49,185 bases of DNA, from NCBI GenBank assembly GCA_937873655.1, contig CALMYQ010000263.1:1-49185 (forward strand). The letters are read 5' to 3'. This document shows positions 1-7,742 of this stretch, in pieces. The stretch's first letter is position 1; the number at the start of each line of letters is the position of its first letter. Both the position numbers and the translations under genes were made by a program. The stretch is from an uncultured Lewinella sp. GTDB taxonomy: Bacteria; Bacteroidota; Bacteroidia; Chitinophagales; Saprospiraceae. A model generated the notes under the pieces. That model did no database searches, had not been told where the DNA came from, and saw only the letters and a program-made list of their open reading frames with translations.

Positions 1-59
1 TTTGCTGGCGAACATTCATAGGATATTAAAAAAATTTTAATTTTTTACAGGCTCTGAAT
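1..59. other. AT-rich sequence left of the first CRISPR repeat
   Basis: These 59 bases precede the first visible repeat. They are longer than the spacers here (about 32-38 bases) and do not match the leader found before the other two arrays. They may be an eroded leader or unrelated flank. More repeats to the left of the window cannot be excluded. Confidence 0.4.
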
Positions 60-412
60 GTCGAAGTCATGTGTGCCGGTGAAGGGCACTGCGACAAATA
101 GCTTTCAAAATGTCACTCTTCCCGTGGCCGTCGAAGTCATGTGTGCCGGTGAAGGGCACTGCGACAAAAGGCCATTAACAGGCCTGCTAACTCTTTTTTT
201 GTGTCGAAGTCATGTGTGCCGGTGAAGGGCACTGCGACTCTCAGCCAGTGCGTTGATTTTGGAGCAACCGTGGTCGAAGTCATGTCCACCTACGCTCCCC
301 GGCCGCCGAAGCACATCGAGTGCGAAGGCTGGGCCCCGGCCGCCGAAGCGCAACAGGCGCGAAGGAGGGAAAGCTTCGGCGGATAAATTGTGCCGGTGAA
401 GGGCACTGCGAC
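60..412 (+). CRISPR. CRISPR array 1a (4 repeats, 3 spacers)
   Basis: Repeats of 36 bp start at 60, 130, 203 and 273. Each begins GTCGAAGTCATGT, has the core GTGCCGGTGAAGGGCAC and ends TGCGAC. Spacers are 34-37 bp and unique. The fourth repeat is split by a 104-bp insert, so it spans 273-412. No leader is visible immediately left of position 60, so this may be the leader-distal remnant of an older array. Orientation is inferred from the other arrays, whose leaders lie to the left of identically oriented repeats. The repeat variant matches array 1b and differs from the large downstream array in the hairpin loop. Confidence 0.93.
286..389 (+). mobile_element. 104-bp palindromic element inside the last repeat of array 1a
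   Basis: The element sits between repeat bases 13 and 14. It starts CCACCTACGC and ends GGCGGATAAATT, the same termini as the 32-bp inserts of array 1b. Inside, a GC-rich segment containing GGCCGCCGAAGC occurs twice, and its CCGCCGAAGC complements GCTTCGGCGG near the right end, so it can fold into a nested hairpin. A copy with about 83% identity and exactly the same length occupies the last repeat of the downstream array. It has no coding capacity, so it would be a non-autonomous REP- or MITE-like element. Confidence 0.75.
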
Positions 413-599
413 CACGCCGATGGCGTGGCATGCACCCACCCAAGGAACGTTCTGGTCAATGGGAGGTGAGGAGAGTCAAATTCCAAAATAATGATCTGGA
501 AAAGATCACCGGCTGTTAATCGGAATTTTGTAAATTGTGCCTGGATTGGGCTGACTTTGGGGGGCCGAAGAGAACGCAAAATAAGAGGTCCAAAGGCGT
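413..599. other. Region between array 1a and the array 1b leader
   Basis: No convincing gene is present. The segment starts with a short hairpin (CACGCCGATGGCGTGG) right after the interrupted repeat and continues as unremarkable AT-rich sequence into the leader. Confidence 0.4.
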
Positions 600-701
600 T
601 TTTTTAAGAAATTCATAATTTCGTAATGCGAAAAGGCCGAGATTTCAACAGCAAAATAGTATTTAAATTTTTGATTATCAGGACTTTGGTTGATTGGAAC
701 G
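600..701 (+). promoter_or_regulatory. CRISPR leader of array 1b
   Basis: About 100 bp of AT-rich sequence lies directly before the first repeat of array 1b. It is clearly homologous to the sequence before the big array at 15224-15325. Conserved blocks are AAATTCATAATTTCGTAATG, an AAAAGGCCG block, and the 3' end ACTTTGGTTGATTGGAAC. Such a conserved leader normally carries the array promoter and the Cas1-Cas2 integration signal. Its position fixes the array orientation. Confidence 0.85.
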
Positions 702-782
702 GTCGAAGTCATGTGTGCCGGTGAAGGGCACTGCGACAGTATTGTCTTCATATTATAAATTTTACATATGTCGAAGTCATGT

Positions 783-814
783 CCACCTACGCCGATGGCT
801 ACGGCGGATAAATT
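783..814 (+). mobile_element. 32-bp palindromic insert in CRISPR repeat (copy 1)
   Basis: The insert runs from CCACCTACGCC to GGCTACGGCGGATAAATT and lies exactly between repeat bases 13 and 14. Its halves form an imperfect hairpin. It shares both termini with the 104-bp element. No target-site duplication is visible: the flanks join back into a perfect repeat. Confidence 0.8.
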
Positions 815-1025
815 GTGCCGGTGAAGGGCACTGCGACACAAGCAGTCGAATTGCTACCACACGGCCACTCAGTCGAAGTCATGTGTGCCGGTGAAGGGCA
901 CTGCGACAGCAATGTAGTCGCCGAGCTGACCGCCTAGGCCTAGTCGAAGTCATGTGTGCCGGTGAAGGGCACTGCGACGACAAACACTTCACAATCTGTT
1001 TGGGTACTGTCGGTCGAAGTCATGT

Positions 1026-1057
1026 CCACCTACGCCTGTGGCTACGGCGGATAAATT
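1026..1057 (+). mobile_element. 32-bp palindromic insert in CRISPR repeat (copy 2)
   Basis: This copy has the same site and length as copy 1. The hairpin loop differs (CCTGTGG instead of CCGATGG), showing that copies have diverged or arose separately. Confidence 0.8.
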
Positions 1058-1199
1058 GTGCCGGTGAAGGGCACTGCGATCTGCTCCCATAACTTCATTC
1101 ATGGATTATAATTATAGTCGAAGTCATGTGTGCCGGTGAACGGCACTGCGACAGGTTGATGTACCCGCTTACGACGCCTACCGACGGTCGAAGTCATGT

Positions 1200-1231
1200 C
1201 CACCTACGCCGATGGCTACGGCGGATAAATT
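1200..1231 (+). mobile_element. 32-bp palindromic insert in CRISPR repeat (copy 3)
   Basis: The insert is identical to copy 1 in sequence and position. It lies in the last repeat of array 1b, just as the 104-bp elements lie in the last repeats of the other two arrays. Confidence 0.8.
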
Positions 1232-1254
1232 GTGCCGGTGAAGGGCACTGCGAC

Positions 1255-1734
1255 CCGTAAGGGCAACCCTCGTGGTTGCCCCCTGGGTTGCCCCCTGGGA
1301 TTACTCTGCCCAAAGAGGCATTGTACCCCGCCTTCGTGCCGTTACCCGCCGGAGCGAGTGGGTAAGGTAGAAAGGCAAATGGTGGGAAGGCCGAACTTAG
1401 GGCGCAACGGGAAGTTGCACCCTAAGGACCAATGAAAGGTGCTGCTATACGCTGGGTGCAATTTCAACTTGCCGCCCCGACTTACCGGCACCCAGCAGCA
1501 GAATTGAAAACGCAGGCGCATCCGGGAGAAAATCGATTATTTTATATTTTTTTCATTTTGTAAAGAAAAAATTTGCAATTAAGGTCCGACAGGCTTATAT
1601 TGCTCCCCGAAATAATGCTTTGCCCCACACCTGTCATCACTTATTTCCTTGTTGGTCTCAACTGCTCTGTTTAAATTTCTTCCGGTTTGCCGCTCTGGTA
1701 TTCGGAATAAAAACGCCTTTTGCTAAAACCCGTT
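1255..1734. repeat. Array 1b trailer with structured hairpins; rest empty
   Basis: Hairpin A is GGGCAACC-CTCGT-GGTTGCCC at 1261-1281. Hairpin B is at 1396-1426 (CTTAGGG.GCAAC against GTTGC.CCCTAAG, one mismatch). A third stem pairs GCTGGGTGC (1451-1459) with GCACCCAGC (1488-1496). Hairpins A and B recur, with compensatory base changes, after the downstream array at 18236-18392. From about 1500 to 1734 the sequence is AT-rich with no gene; it presumably holds the promoter of the exonuclease gene, but I could not identify a clear -7/-33 pair. Confidence 0.65.
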
Positions 1735-2292
1735 ATGCGGAAAGATCAAAGAACTACATTGTTTCTCGATACGGAATTTACCGGTTTGCGGCAAAATGCA
1801 GAGCTGATCTCGCTGGCGCTGGTCGGACCGGAAAAACAGTGGTTCTACGCCGAGTTTACAGATTACGACGCCGGTCAGCTCTCCGACTGGCACAGGACCA
1901 ACGTCCTGCCGTATCTCTGGCTGGAAAAGCAATCCAAAATCTCCTTGCCCGGCGACGGAGTCTGCCTTCGGGCCGACCGGGTCGCGGTTTCTGATGCATT
2001 GAAAGACTGGCTGTCCCGATGGGGCGACGTGCAGATCTGGGCGGATGTACCCGCCTACGATTGGGTGCTGTTTTGCGAGCTGTTCGGCGGATCGCTGCAC
2101 CTGCCCGATGGGGTACCGTATATGGTAATGGACCTGGCTACCTTGTTCCATATCCGGGGGATGGATACGAACATCAGCCGTCAGGGGTACGTGTTCGGAG
2201 ATGCCGGTCCGCCGCCGGAGTGGCCCCAGCACAACGCCCTGGTGGACGCCTGGGTCGGACTGGAATGTTTGAAAAAATTGTTGAACGCATAA
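1735..2292 (+). CDS. DEDDh 3'-5' exonuclease, CRISPR-associated (185 aa)
   Basis: This is an RNase H-fold exonuclease related to the Rv2179c-like 3'-5' exoribonuclease family. Visible motifs are LFLDTEFTGL with D12 and E14 (Exo I), D109 in ADVPAYDW (Exo II), and H166 and D171 in HNALVDAW (Exo III), a complete DEDDh set. ATG 1735 is chosen; a TTG at 1720 in frame would add five residues. The gene precedes the CorA-like gene in the same orientation, separated by 223 bp of micro-repeat sequence. DEDD-family nucleases are known to accompany CorA in type III CRISPR loci, where a DHH-type phosphodiesterase (NrN) or a lyase otherwise degrades SAM-AMP. I therefore infer a messenger-degrading off-switch. 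An alternative is prespacer trimming with Cas1-Cas2, or a role in general RNA turnover. Confidence 0.8.
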   Translation: MRKDQRTTLFLDTEFTGLRQNAELISLALVGPEKQWFYAEFTDYDAGQLSDWHRTNVLPYLWLEKQSKISLPGDGVCLRADRVAVSDALKDWLSRWGDVQIWADVPAYDWVLFCELFGGSLHLPDGVPYMVMDLATLFHIRGMDTNISRQGYVFGDAGPPPEWPQHNALVDAWVGLECLKKLLNA

Positions 2293-2515
2293 TTCACTAA
2301 GCAACCATGTTGAATGCGATTAGATCCCGAACGCGATCAGTTCGTCAGTTCCGTAATTTGCAGTTCGCCCTCCCGGGGCGAATTCGCCACTCAGTTCCTC
2401 AATTCCTCCACGCCCGTTGCGTGGCAAGCACACCTTCGATTCCTCAATTCCTCGAATCCTCCACCGGCCGCCATAGCCTCATAAAAAATGAGGCGAAGGA
2501 GGAAATTCCTCACCC
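2293..2515. repeat. Intergenic region with degenerate TTCCTCRR octamers
   Basis: Octamers of the form TTCCTCRR lie at 2395-2410 and 2440-2463, around a short GC hairpin (CCACGC-CCGTT-GCGTGG). The same octamer forms a perfect 15-copy array before the RT gene. A purine-rich GGAGGAAA stretch lies about 14 bp before the CorA start, too far for a classical ribosome-binding site. Confidence 0.5.
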
Positions 2516-4153
2516 ATGAACCCCCTCCTCCAGCAAAAAATAACCACCAACGGGCCGGTGTACAGCTTCCACGCCTTTCTGTTCCCCTTTGAATGGAGCT
2601 ATAAGGAACAAACAACCCGGCTTTTTGAGGAAGAGACCCGTCTTGCCCGGCTGGCAAGCTGGATGGAACGTGACGCCCACTGGGAGCGGCGCGCCTCCTG
2701 GCTCAATGCCCAATCCCTGGCGCAATTCAACGAAGTGGCCTATTTCTATGAATTTGTGCGGCCGGTGCTGTACGACTCCGGCAATGAAAAGAGCCTGCAA
2801 TGCCATTACTATTACCGTTTACCGGGCGAAAATCCGGAATACGTCATCGAACTCCCGGACGGGACCACCTACCGCCTGGCCATCGACGATATCGTGATCA
2901 GCTACTACGACATGGGGGTTGGCGTATTGGCTTTCCACCTGTTGAATACCGACCGGAATCAGTCCTCGCCGTCGGATATCCAGCGCATCAATTTCTACGG
3001 CCGCCGGGTGTACCCGCCGTTCCTCGGCACGGATATGAACAAGGTGGGCATGCAAGATTTTTTTGAGGATGCCGACTGGGCCGAAGGCCTGCGGCGTACG
3101 GTTTCGGGCGCCAACGAACTGGCCCGCTCCATCCGCCTGGAAAGCAAAGGCGATATCTGGGCGGCGGAGTATTTCCAGTCGTGGCTCACCAACCAGGACC
3201 TGGACCGCGAGCCCGACCTGATCGAACAGATCCTTCCCCTTTCGCTGCGTGGTAGGGTGTTGTTGGAACCCGTGCTTGACGACCGGATGTATGTGGTGTG
3301 CTGGTATGGAAATGATCGCTTGAGCCGTCAGGTTTCCGGAGGAGATCCTCCAAACAATTACAAAACGCATGATTGGTGGTACAGTTATATGTTTGTAGAC
3401 AGGGAATGGAAAACTTGCGAAAATAAAGAAATGATGCAGGAGTTGCTCACAAGCGCCACTTATGCGCGATGGGCTAATTACGGCACCTTTTACGGCATCA
3501 GCCGGTATTCCTTTATGGCGTTGATGGGGGAAATGGAAAAACAATACATCTCGAAGCTCCTGTTCACCCACACCCAGACCCTCTACTACAAGCTCGCCCT
3601 GCTTTGTCTGGTACAGCGCGCCTGCCTGCTGCGTTTTTCCGACGAAATAACGGCCATCAGCCAGTTGGACAAATCCGAGCGACAGATCGGCGAGCGGGTC
3701 GGCAGCTTGTACAAGCAGTACCTCCGGTTTGTCAACAAGATCTATTTCCGGGAGGTGACTGCCCAGGAGCAGGGGATCGAACTGTACGAGATCATGCAGC
3801 AGCAAATGCGGCTGCCCCAGCAGGTGAGGGCCCTCCAGGAAGAAATGAAGGAACTGCACCAATACGCCATGATCGTGGAGGAAGACCACCGCAACGACAA
3901 GCTGGATATCCTTACCTATATCGGCGCTTTTTTTGTGGTGCCGTCCTTTATCGGCACGTATTTCGGCATATCTGATTATGACCTGTCCGGGCAATGGATA
4001 TGGATCTCGGTCTTCTGCCTGCTTTCCGCCGGGTTGGCTTTTGCGGCCATTCGTGCCACGGGCGACCGGCGCATGGTATGTCTTGGGTTGCTGATTGCAT
4101 TGATGGTAATTGTTCTGTTTATTTTTCCAAACATTGAAAAGATATGGGAATAG
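2516..4153 (+). CDS. corA: CorA-like membrane effector of type III-B CRISPR (545 aa)
   Basis: A large soluble N-terminal region (about 1-460) is followed by a helical stalk (about 385-460, rich in Q/E/R) and a C-terminal membrane domain of about 80 residues. Hydrophobic segments are near 463-485 (containing GAFFVVPSFIGTYFGI), 494-512 and 521-537. The first resembles the pore helix of CorA metal transporters, but the GMN signature at its end is replaced by YFGI, and a third helix is predicted where classical CorA has two. In Bacteroidota type III-B loci, CorA-like proteins are effectors gated by SAM-AMP that permeabilise the membrane after phage detection. The position directly before cmr genes and behind a DEDDh nuclease fits that role. 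The 3' end overlaps the next gene by 10 bp, implying co-translation. Plain magnesium transport is unlikely given the missing GMN and the context. Confidence 0.82.
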   Translation: MNPLLQQKITTNGPVYSFHAFLFPFEWSYKEQTTRLFEEETRLARLASWMERDAHWERRASWLNAQSLAQFNEVAYFYEFVRPVLYDSGNEKSLQCHYYYRLPGENPEYVIELPDGTTYRLAIDDIVISYYDMGVGVLAFHLLNTDRNQSSPSDIQRINFYGRRVYPPFLGTDMNKVGMQDFFEDADWAEGLRRTVSGANELARSIRLESKGDIWAAEYFQSWLTNQDLDREPDLIEQILPLSLRGRVLLEPVLDDRMYVVCWYGNDRLSRQVSGGDPPNNYKTHDWWYSYMFVDREWKTCENKEMMQELLTSATYARWANYGTFYGISRYSFMALMGEMEKQYISKLLFTHTQTLYYKLALLCLVQRACLLRFSDEITAISQLDKSERQIGERVGSLYKQYLRFVNKIYFREVTAQEQGIELYEIMQQQMRLPQQVRALQEEMKELHQYAMIVEEDHRNDKLDILTYIGAFFVVPSFIGTYFGISDYDLSGQWIWISVFCLLSAGLAFAAIRATGDRRMVCLGLLIALMVIVLFIFPNIEKIWE

Positions 4154-4719
4154 AATTAAAAGAAATAATAGGGAAATTTTGTTGGTTGTGGCTGCTAATA
4201 GCATGTTTTGGAATTGGACTTCCGATCGGTGTCCTGTTCCTGGCAGAACAACGCGATTATTCAAATACCGAATGGATCGGCTCATTTGCGGTAGCCTCCG
4301 TCATCGTTCTGGGTGTTTTTTCGGTGGCTGTATTGGGGTTGGCGGCGTGGGGTGCCTATCTGGAGCATTTGAAAAAACAGGCGGAAGTTGAACAGGAACG
4401 AAAGAATCTGGATAACTTATTAGATCGGATTTGCAAGGAAATCAGGAGGTTTCCTCCCTTAGATAAACCCGCTGATAAACCCGCCGGTCAAAAAGGTAAA
4501 AGGGATGAGGAAAAAATAAAAGAACTGATCGAGCTGATCAAATCGACCCGAAAATATTACAAAACAGAAATTGGGGCGACAGAGGCCGAACAGAAATTGT
4601 TGCAATTGTTCGAGGATCTCAAAAAGCAGCTTTTTCCGCCTCCTGCCCAGGAAGAAACCACACCGGTACAAGCGGATACAGGGACAGATAAAGACAACAC
4701 CGATTCCAAAAATTCATAA
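4144..4719 (+). CDS. Two-helix membrane protein with cytoplasmic helical tail, CRISPR-linked (191 aa)
   Basis: I do not recognise this family. Two strong transmembrane helices are visible at about 9-32 and 44-70. A charged helical tail (about 71-165) with coiled-coil character follows, interrupted by a PADKPAGQKGKRDE linker, and a low-complexity acidic/Thr end (about 166-191). The tail should face the cytoplasm because of its many Lys/Arg directly after helix 2. The start overlaps the CorA stop by 10 bp and cmr1 follows 12 bp after its stop, so it sits inside the operon between the effector and the Cmr complex. A role as CorA partner, regulator or immunity factor is inference from position only. 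Confidence 0.8.
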   Translation: MGIELKEIIGKFCWLWLLIACFGIGLPIGVLFLAEQRDYSNTEWIGSFAVASVIVLGVFSVAVLGLAAWGAYLEHLKKQAEVEQERKNLDNLLDRICKEIRRFPPLDKPADKPAGQKGKRDEEKIKELIELIKSTRKYYKTEIGATEAEQKLLQLFEDLKKQLFPPPAQEETTPVQADTGTDKDNTDSKNS

Positions 4720-4731
4720 AACATTCCAAAC

Positions 4732-6087
4732 ATGTCATCATTCAAATTCACGGTTGAACTTCAGCAGCACACGCCGCTGATCCATTTTCAGCACGATCAG
4801 GCGGGGGCCACGCTTCGGGCTACGGAGGTGAAGGCTAAGTTGGATAAATTTATCTTCCACAATTTTGAAAAATTTAATTTAGACCCAAATCTAAATTCCC
4901 TTCGTACGATATTCAACCCTGATAATAAAACGGCATCTCTTTATAAATTAACGGTTCAACCACTATTTAATCCAATAAAATTTTTATTAGCGTCTAATCT
5001 TAACCCAGAACAAGAGAGCGCCCTGCAGAGGGGTAATATTAAATATTTAAAAGGGGTTCCATATTTCGCGATGGAAGAACCCATACGGAATAAATTATTC
5101 GAGAAAACCGGCCGGAAAATTAAGCGCAGACCAAATGATAAAGAGGAAAGAGAGGAATTAAAGGTAAAAGAAGGATATGAACAGTTAGTACCTATTTGGG
5201 GGGTTATGGCACAACCTGGAGAATCTATTATTTTAACTATTACTTCTTTCAATTCCAAGGTAAGGGAGGTTATTCAAAAAGCAATTCACTCTTTCTTTTT
5301 GTGTACTAATTTCGGCACTCGCCAAACAAAGGGTTTTGGTTCTTTTTCAGTAATAAGGCCACAAAGTGATCAATCCGTTGAAAATTTAATAGAACCATTT
5401 TATCAATATAGGTATGTATGTTTAACTCAATTTAATCACAATAATTTTCTTGAGAAGCTGGGTAAACAATTCGAAAGAATCCAGGATGACTATCGAATAA
5501 TAAAATCTGGGCGCCCAGCTCAAATGAAGGGAGGATATAGAAAAGCTCAGACTTTTTTATATGGTGTTCAACCCAATCAGGATTATAGATGGGATAAAAG
5601 GCATTTTAAATTAGAGATTAATGCTAATAAATTAAAAACAGAAGGTGGCCAACTGGCCAACTTGAAAACTGATGGCATACACTCAGCAATATACGATCAA
5701 CCAGGGAATAATAATTGGATAGACCCTCAGGACTTTCAGTATAAATACATAAGAGCGTTATTGGGTCTTGCTGAACAATATGAATTTCAAACCGATAAAG
5801 GGTTTAAAAACAAATATAAAGTAAGAGTTGAAGGAGGGGAAATAGAGCGTTTTCCATCTCCATTAATATGGAAAATTATAAACAGTAAGATTTATCTCAT
5901 TGCAAACCCTCTCCCTAGTGCGATCACAAACCATTCTTTTGAGTTTACGATGAGCCTAGGGGAAAAAAAGGACGATCCAATTCAAATACAGGGATTAAAA
6001 ACTCCAGAAAATTTTGATTTGGGCGATTTTTTGGAGTTCGTTTTCTTGAATAGCTCAGAGCCTGTAATCGGTTATGATAAAATTTAA
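4732..6087 (+). CDS. cmr1: Type III-B RAMP protein Cmr1 (451 aa)
   Basis: This RAMP-fold subunit caps the 3' end of crRNA in the Cmr complex. The N-terminus carries an LQQHTPLIHF strand followed by a TLRATEVK segment, the form seen in Bacteroidota Cmr1 proteins. A glycine-rich loop, RQTKGFGSF (about 197-205), is typical of RAMPs. The length is in the usual Cmr1 range. It is the first cmr gene of a full cmr1-cmr6 order, with 11 bp to cmr2. The gene is markedly AT-richer than cas6, the RT and cas1 downstream. Assignment relies on the N-terminal pattern and gene order; a Cmr6-like RAMP is the main alternative. Confidence 0.8.
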   Translation: MSSFKFTVELQQHTPLIHFQHDQAGATLRATEVKAKLDKFIFHNFEKFNLDPNLNSLRTIFNPDNKTASLYKLTVQPLFNPIKFLLASNLNPEQESALQRGNIKYLKGVPYFAMEEPIRNKLFEKTGRKIKRRPNDKEEREELKVKEGYEQLVPIWGVMAQPGESIILTITSFNSKVREVIQKAIHSFFLCTNFGTRQTKGFGSFSVIRPQSDQSVENLIEPFYQYRYVCLTQFNHNNFLEKLGKQFERIQDDYRIIKSGRPAQMKGGYRKAQTFLYGVQPNQDYRWDKRHFKLEINANKLKTEGGQLANLKTDGIHSAIYDQPGNNNWIDPQDFQYKYIRALLGLAEQYEFQTDKGFKNKYKVRVEGGEIERFPSPLIWKIINSKIYLIANPLPSAITNHSFEFTMSLGEKKDDPIQIQGLKTPENFDLGDFLEFVFLNSSEPVIGYDKI

Positions 6088-6098
6088 ATATTTAAATA

Positions 6099-7742
6099 AT
6101 GAATGAATACCAGTATCTCGCCATTTCCATAGGCCCAATTTACGCTACCTTGCAACGGGCTCGAAGAACCCGAGAACTTTGGGTGACCAGTTATTTATTT
6201 TCCCGCTTAATGGAGCTGCTATATGATCAAATTGAGTCGGTAGCTTCGGAAATCCTTGCTCCTTTCCCTCCAACACAAAAACCCAAGGGGCTTTATGGGG
6301 CCGGGGTTTATCCGGATCGCCTTTTTGCGATTATACCGGATGTATCGGATGAGAAAATTTCCGGGATAATAAAGGAAGCAATTAAAGCATTAACTGCGGA
6401 ATGCCTTACCCCAGTGCGTAAAAATGAAATAGCCGAGGCTATTGACTTTTGGGAAGGATATCTTCGGGTTGAATATTTAATTTTTCCTTCGGACCTGGAA
6501 GGAGGAAGTTTGCTCCTTGAGTTAAATGATCGCTTGGATACACTTGAGCTTCAACCGACCTATTTTGAGGAAGAACCGAAAGTCAATTATTTAACGGTTT
6601 TACTCAATGACCCGTACGAAGCAAAAATTTGGGATCATTTGAAAAGCAGCGGAGGCAGTTACCGGTTCCTGAATGGTGACAATCTATTTCAAAGAAGTAT
6701 TTTTCCCAGCACAGGCATTTTGGGGACTTTTGAGTTGCACGAAAAGGATGCCGAAGGATTCAGGAAACTGTATTCAAAAGCTAGAGAAGAAGCTTTGAAG
6801 GAAGATGTTAAAGAGGATGATCAAACACTGGAACTACTTTATCAAAAATTGGAAAAAAAACAGGATAATCCATTTCATTCCTCTGTTCAACCTTATCACA
6901 AATACTTTTGTATTGTCCACGCCGATGGAGATAGCTTTGGTAAGACATTGAATTCGCTGACTAATAATGAAGCCGTAAAGAAATTTTCTGAAAAGCTGGC
7001 TGGATTTGCAGAACAAGCAGCGGATACCATTAATCATTTTGGCGGAAAACCTGTATATATCGGCGGTGATGACCTGGTATTTTTAGCTCCAGTCCGGTCG
7101 GCAGTTGGAACCGTTTTTGATTGTATCCAAAAACTTATAGCGGGATTTAATGCTATTCCAGATTTGGATCCCAGGCCAACTCTTTCCTTTGGAGTGACCA
7201 TTACCTATTACAAGTACCCGCTCTTTGAAGCGCGCGATTTGAGCTATGGTCAGCTTGCTGACCGGGCCAAAAATTTTGTTCGTTCAAACGGGAAAGAGAA
7301 AAGTGCTATCGGATTTCGGTTGTTGAAACATAGCCTGGCCTATTTTGAAGGCATCATCTCTGGCCAGCACGAGCAATTTGAATACCTGACTGGATTTACC
7401 CGGACAACTGAATCTCTCCCGGAGGCCTTCCTGTCGTCTGTCATGTTCAAGGTAGACACCCTTAAGCCACTATTTGAAACGCTGGCAAAAGAACAGGATT
7501 TAACAATCGAGAAATTAGATGCGCTTTTTGAAAATTATTTCAATGAGCCGATACACCGCACATATCAGCGCCAACTTGGCATGGTCAAACAGTTGATTCT
7601 TGCTGTTTTCTCTGACCAGCCCAGCATTAAGGCAGATGGTGTTTTAATACCCGTAAATCGGATGGAAAATCTTTATGCGACATTGAGGATACTTGATTTT
7701 ATTTCTCCCAAAATACAGCCAGTATATGAATCCGTTGAATAA
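6099..7742 (+). CDS. cmr2: Cas10/Cmr2 without HD domain, with GGDD cyclase motif (547 aa)
   Basis: This is the large subunit of the Cmr complex. Two palm-domain signatures are clear: HADGDSFGK (274-282) and YIGGDDLVFL (320-329), the metal-binding GGDD of an active cyclase or nucleotidyltransferase. There is no N-terminal HD nuclease domain. The protein starts with a Cmr2-like segment (YLAISIGPIY, then RTRELWVTSYLFS) and at 547 residues is shorter than most Cas10 proteins. DNA cleavage by Cas10 is therefore unlikely, and messenger synthesis should be its output. Together with the CorA neighbour, this suggests conjugation of ATP with SAM rather than cyclic oligoadenylate. The stop lies inside the start of cmr3 (17-bp overlap). 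Confidence 0.93.
   Translation: MNEYQYLAISIGPIYATLQRARRTRELWVTSYLFSRLMELLYDQIESVASEILAPFPPTQKPKGLYGAGVYPDRLFAIIPDVSDEKISGIIKEAIKALTAECLTPVRKNEIAEAIDFWEGYLRVEYLIFPSDLEGGSLLLELNDRLDTLELQPTYFEEEPKVNYLTVLLNDPYEAKIWDHLKSSGGSYRFLNGDNLFQRSIFPSTGILGTFELHEKDAEGFRKLYSKAREEALKEDVKEDDQTLELLYQKLEKKQDNPFHSSVQPYHKYFCIVHADGDSFGKTLNSLTNNEAVKKFSEKLAGFAEQAADTINHFGGKPVYIGGDDLVFLAPVRSAVGTVFDCIQKLIAGFNAIPDLDPRPTLSFGVTITYYKYPLFEARDLSYGQLADRAKNFVRSNGKEKSAIGFRLLKHSLAYFEGIISGQHEQFEYLTGFTRTTESLPEAFLSSVMFKVDTLKPLFETLAKEQDLTIEKLDALFENYFNEPIHRTYQRQLGMVKQLILAVFSDQPSIKADGVLIPVNRMENLYATLRILDFISPKIQPVYESVE

Larger units (their letters stand above)
702..1254 (+). CRISPR. CRISPR array 1b (7 repeats, 6 spacers, 3 repeats interrupted)
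   Basis: Repeats begin at 702, 770, 872, 943, 1013, 1117 and 1187. Those at 770, 1013 and 1187 are 68 bp instead of 36 because a 32-bp element lies after base 13 of the repeat. The repeat at 1013 ends GCGAT instead of GCGAC, and the one at 1117 has one substitution in the loop. Spacers are 32-36 bp and unique. The array is preceded by a leader and lies upstream of the cas operon in the same orientation. Confidence 0.93.

Noticed and set aside
2516..4153. Housekeeping magnesium transporter CorA
   Set aside because: GMN is missing, the soluble domain is unlike CorA, and the gene is embedded in the Cmr operon.
2819..4285. A 488-codon minus-strand frame opposite the CorA gene
   Set aside because: Antisense to a gene with clear membrane helices and operon overlaps; its own translation has no recognisable features.
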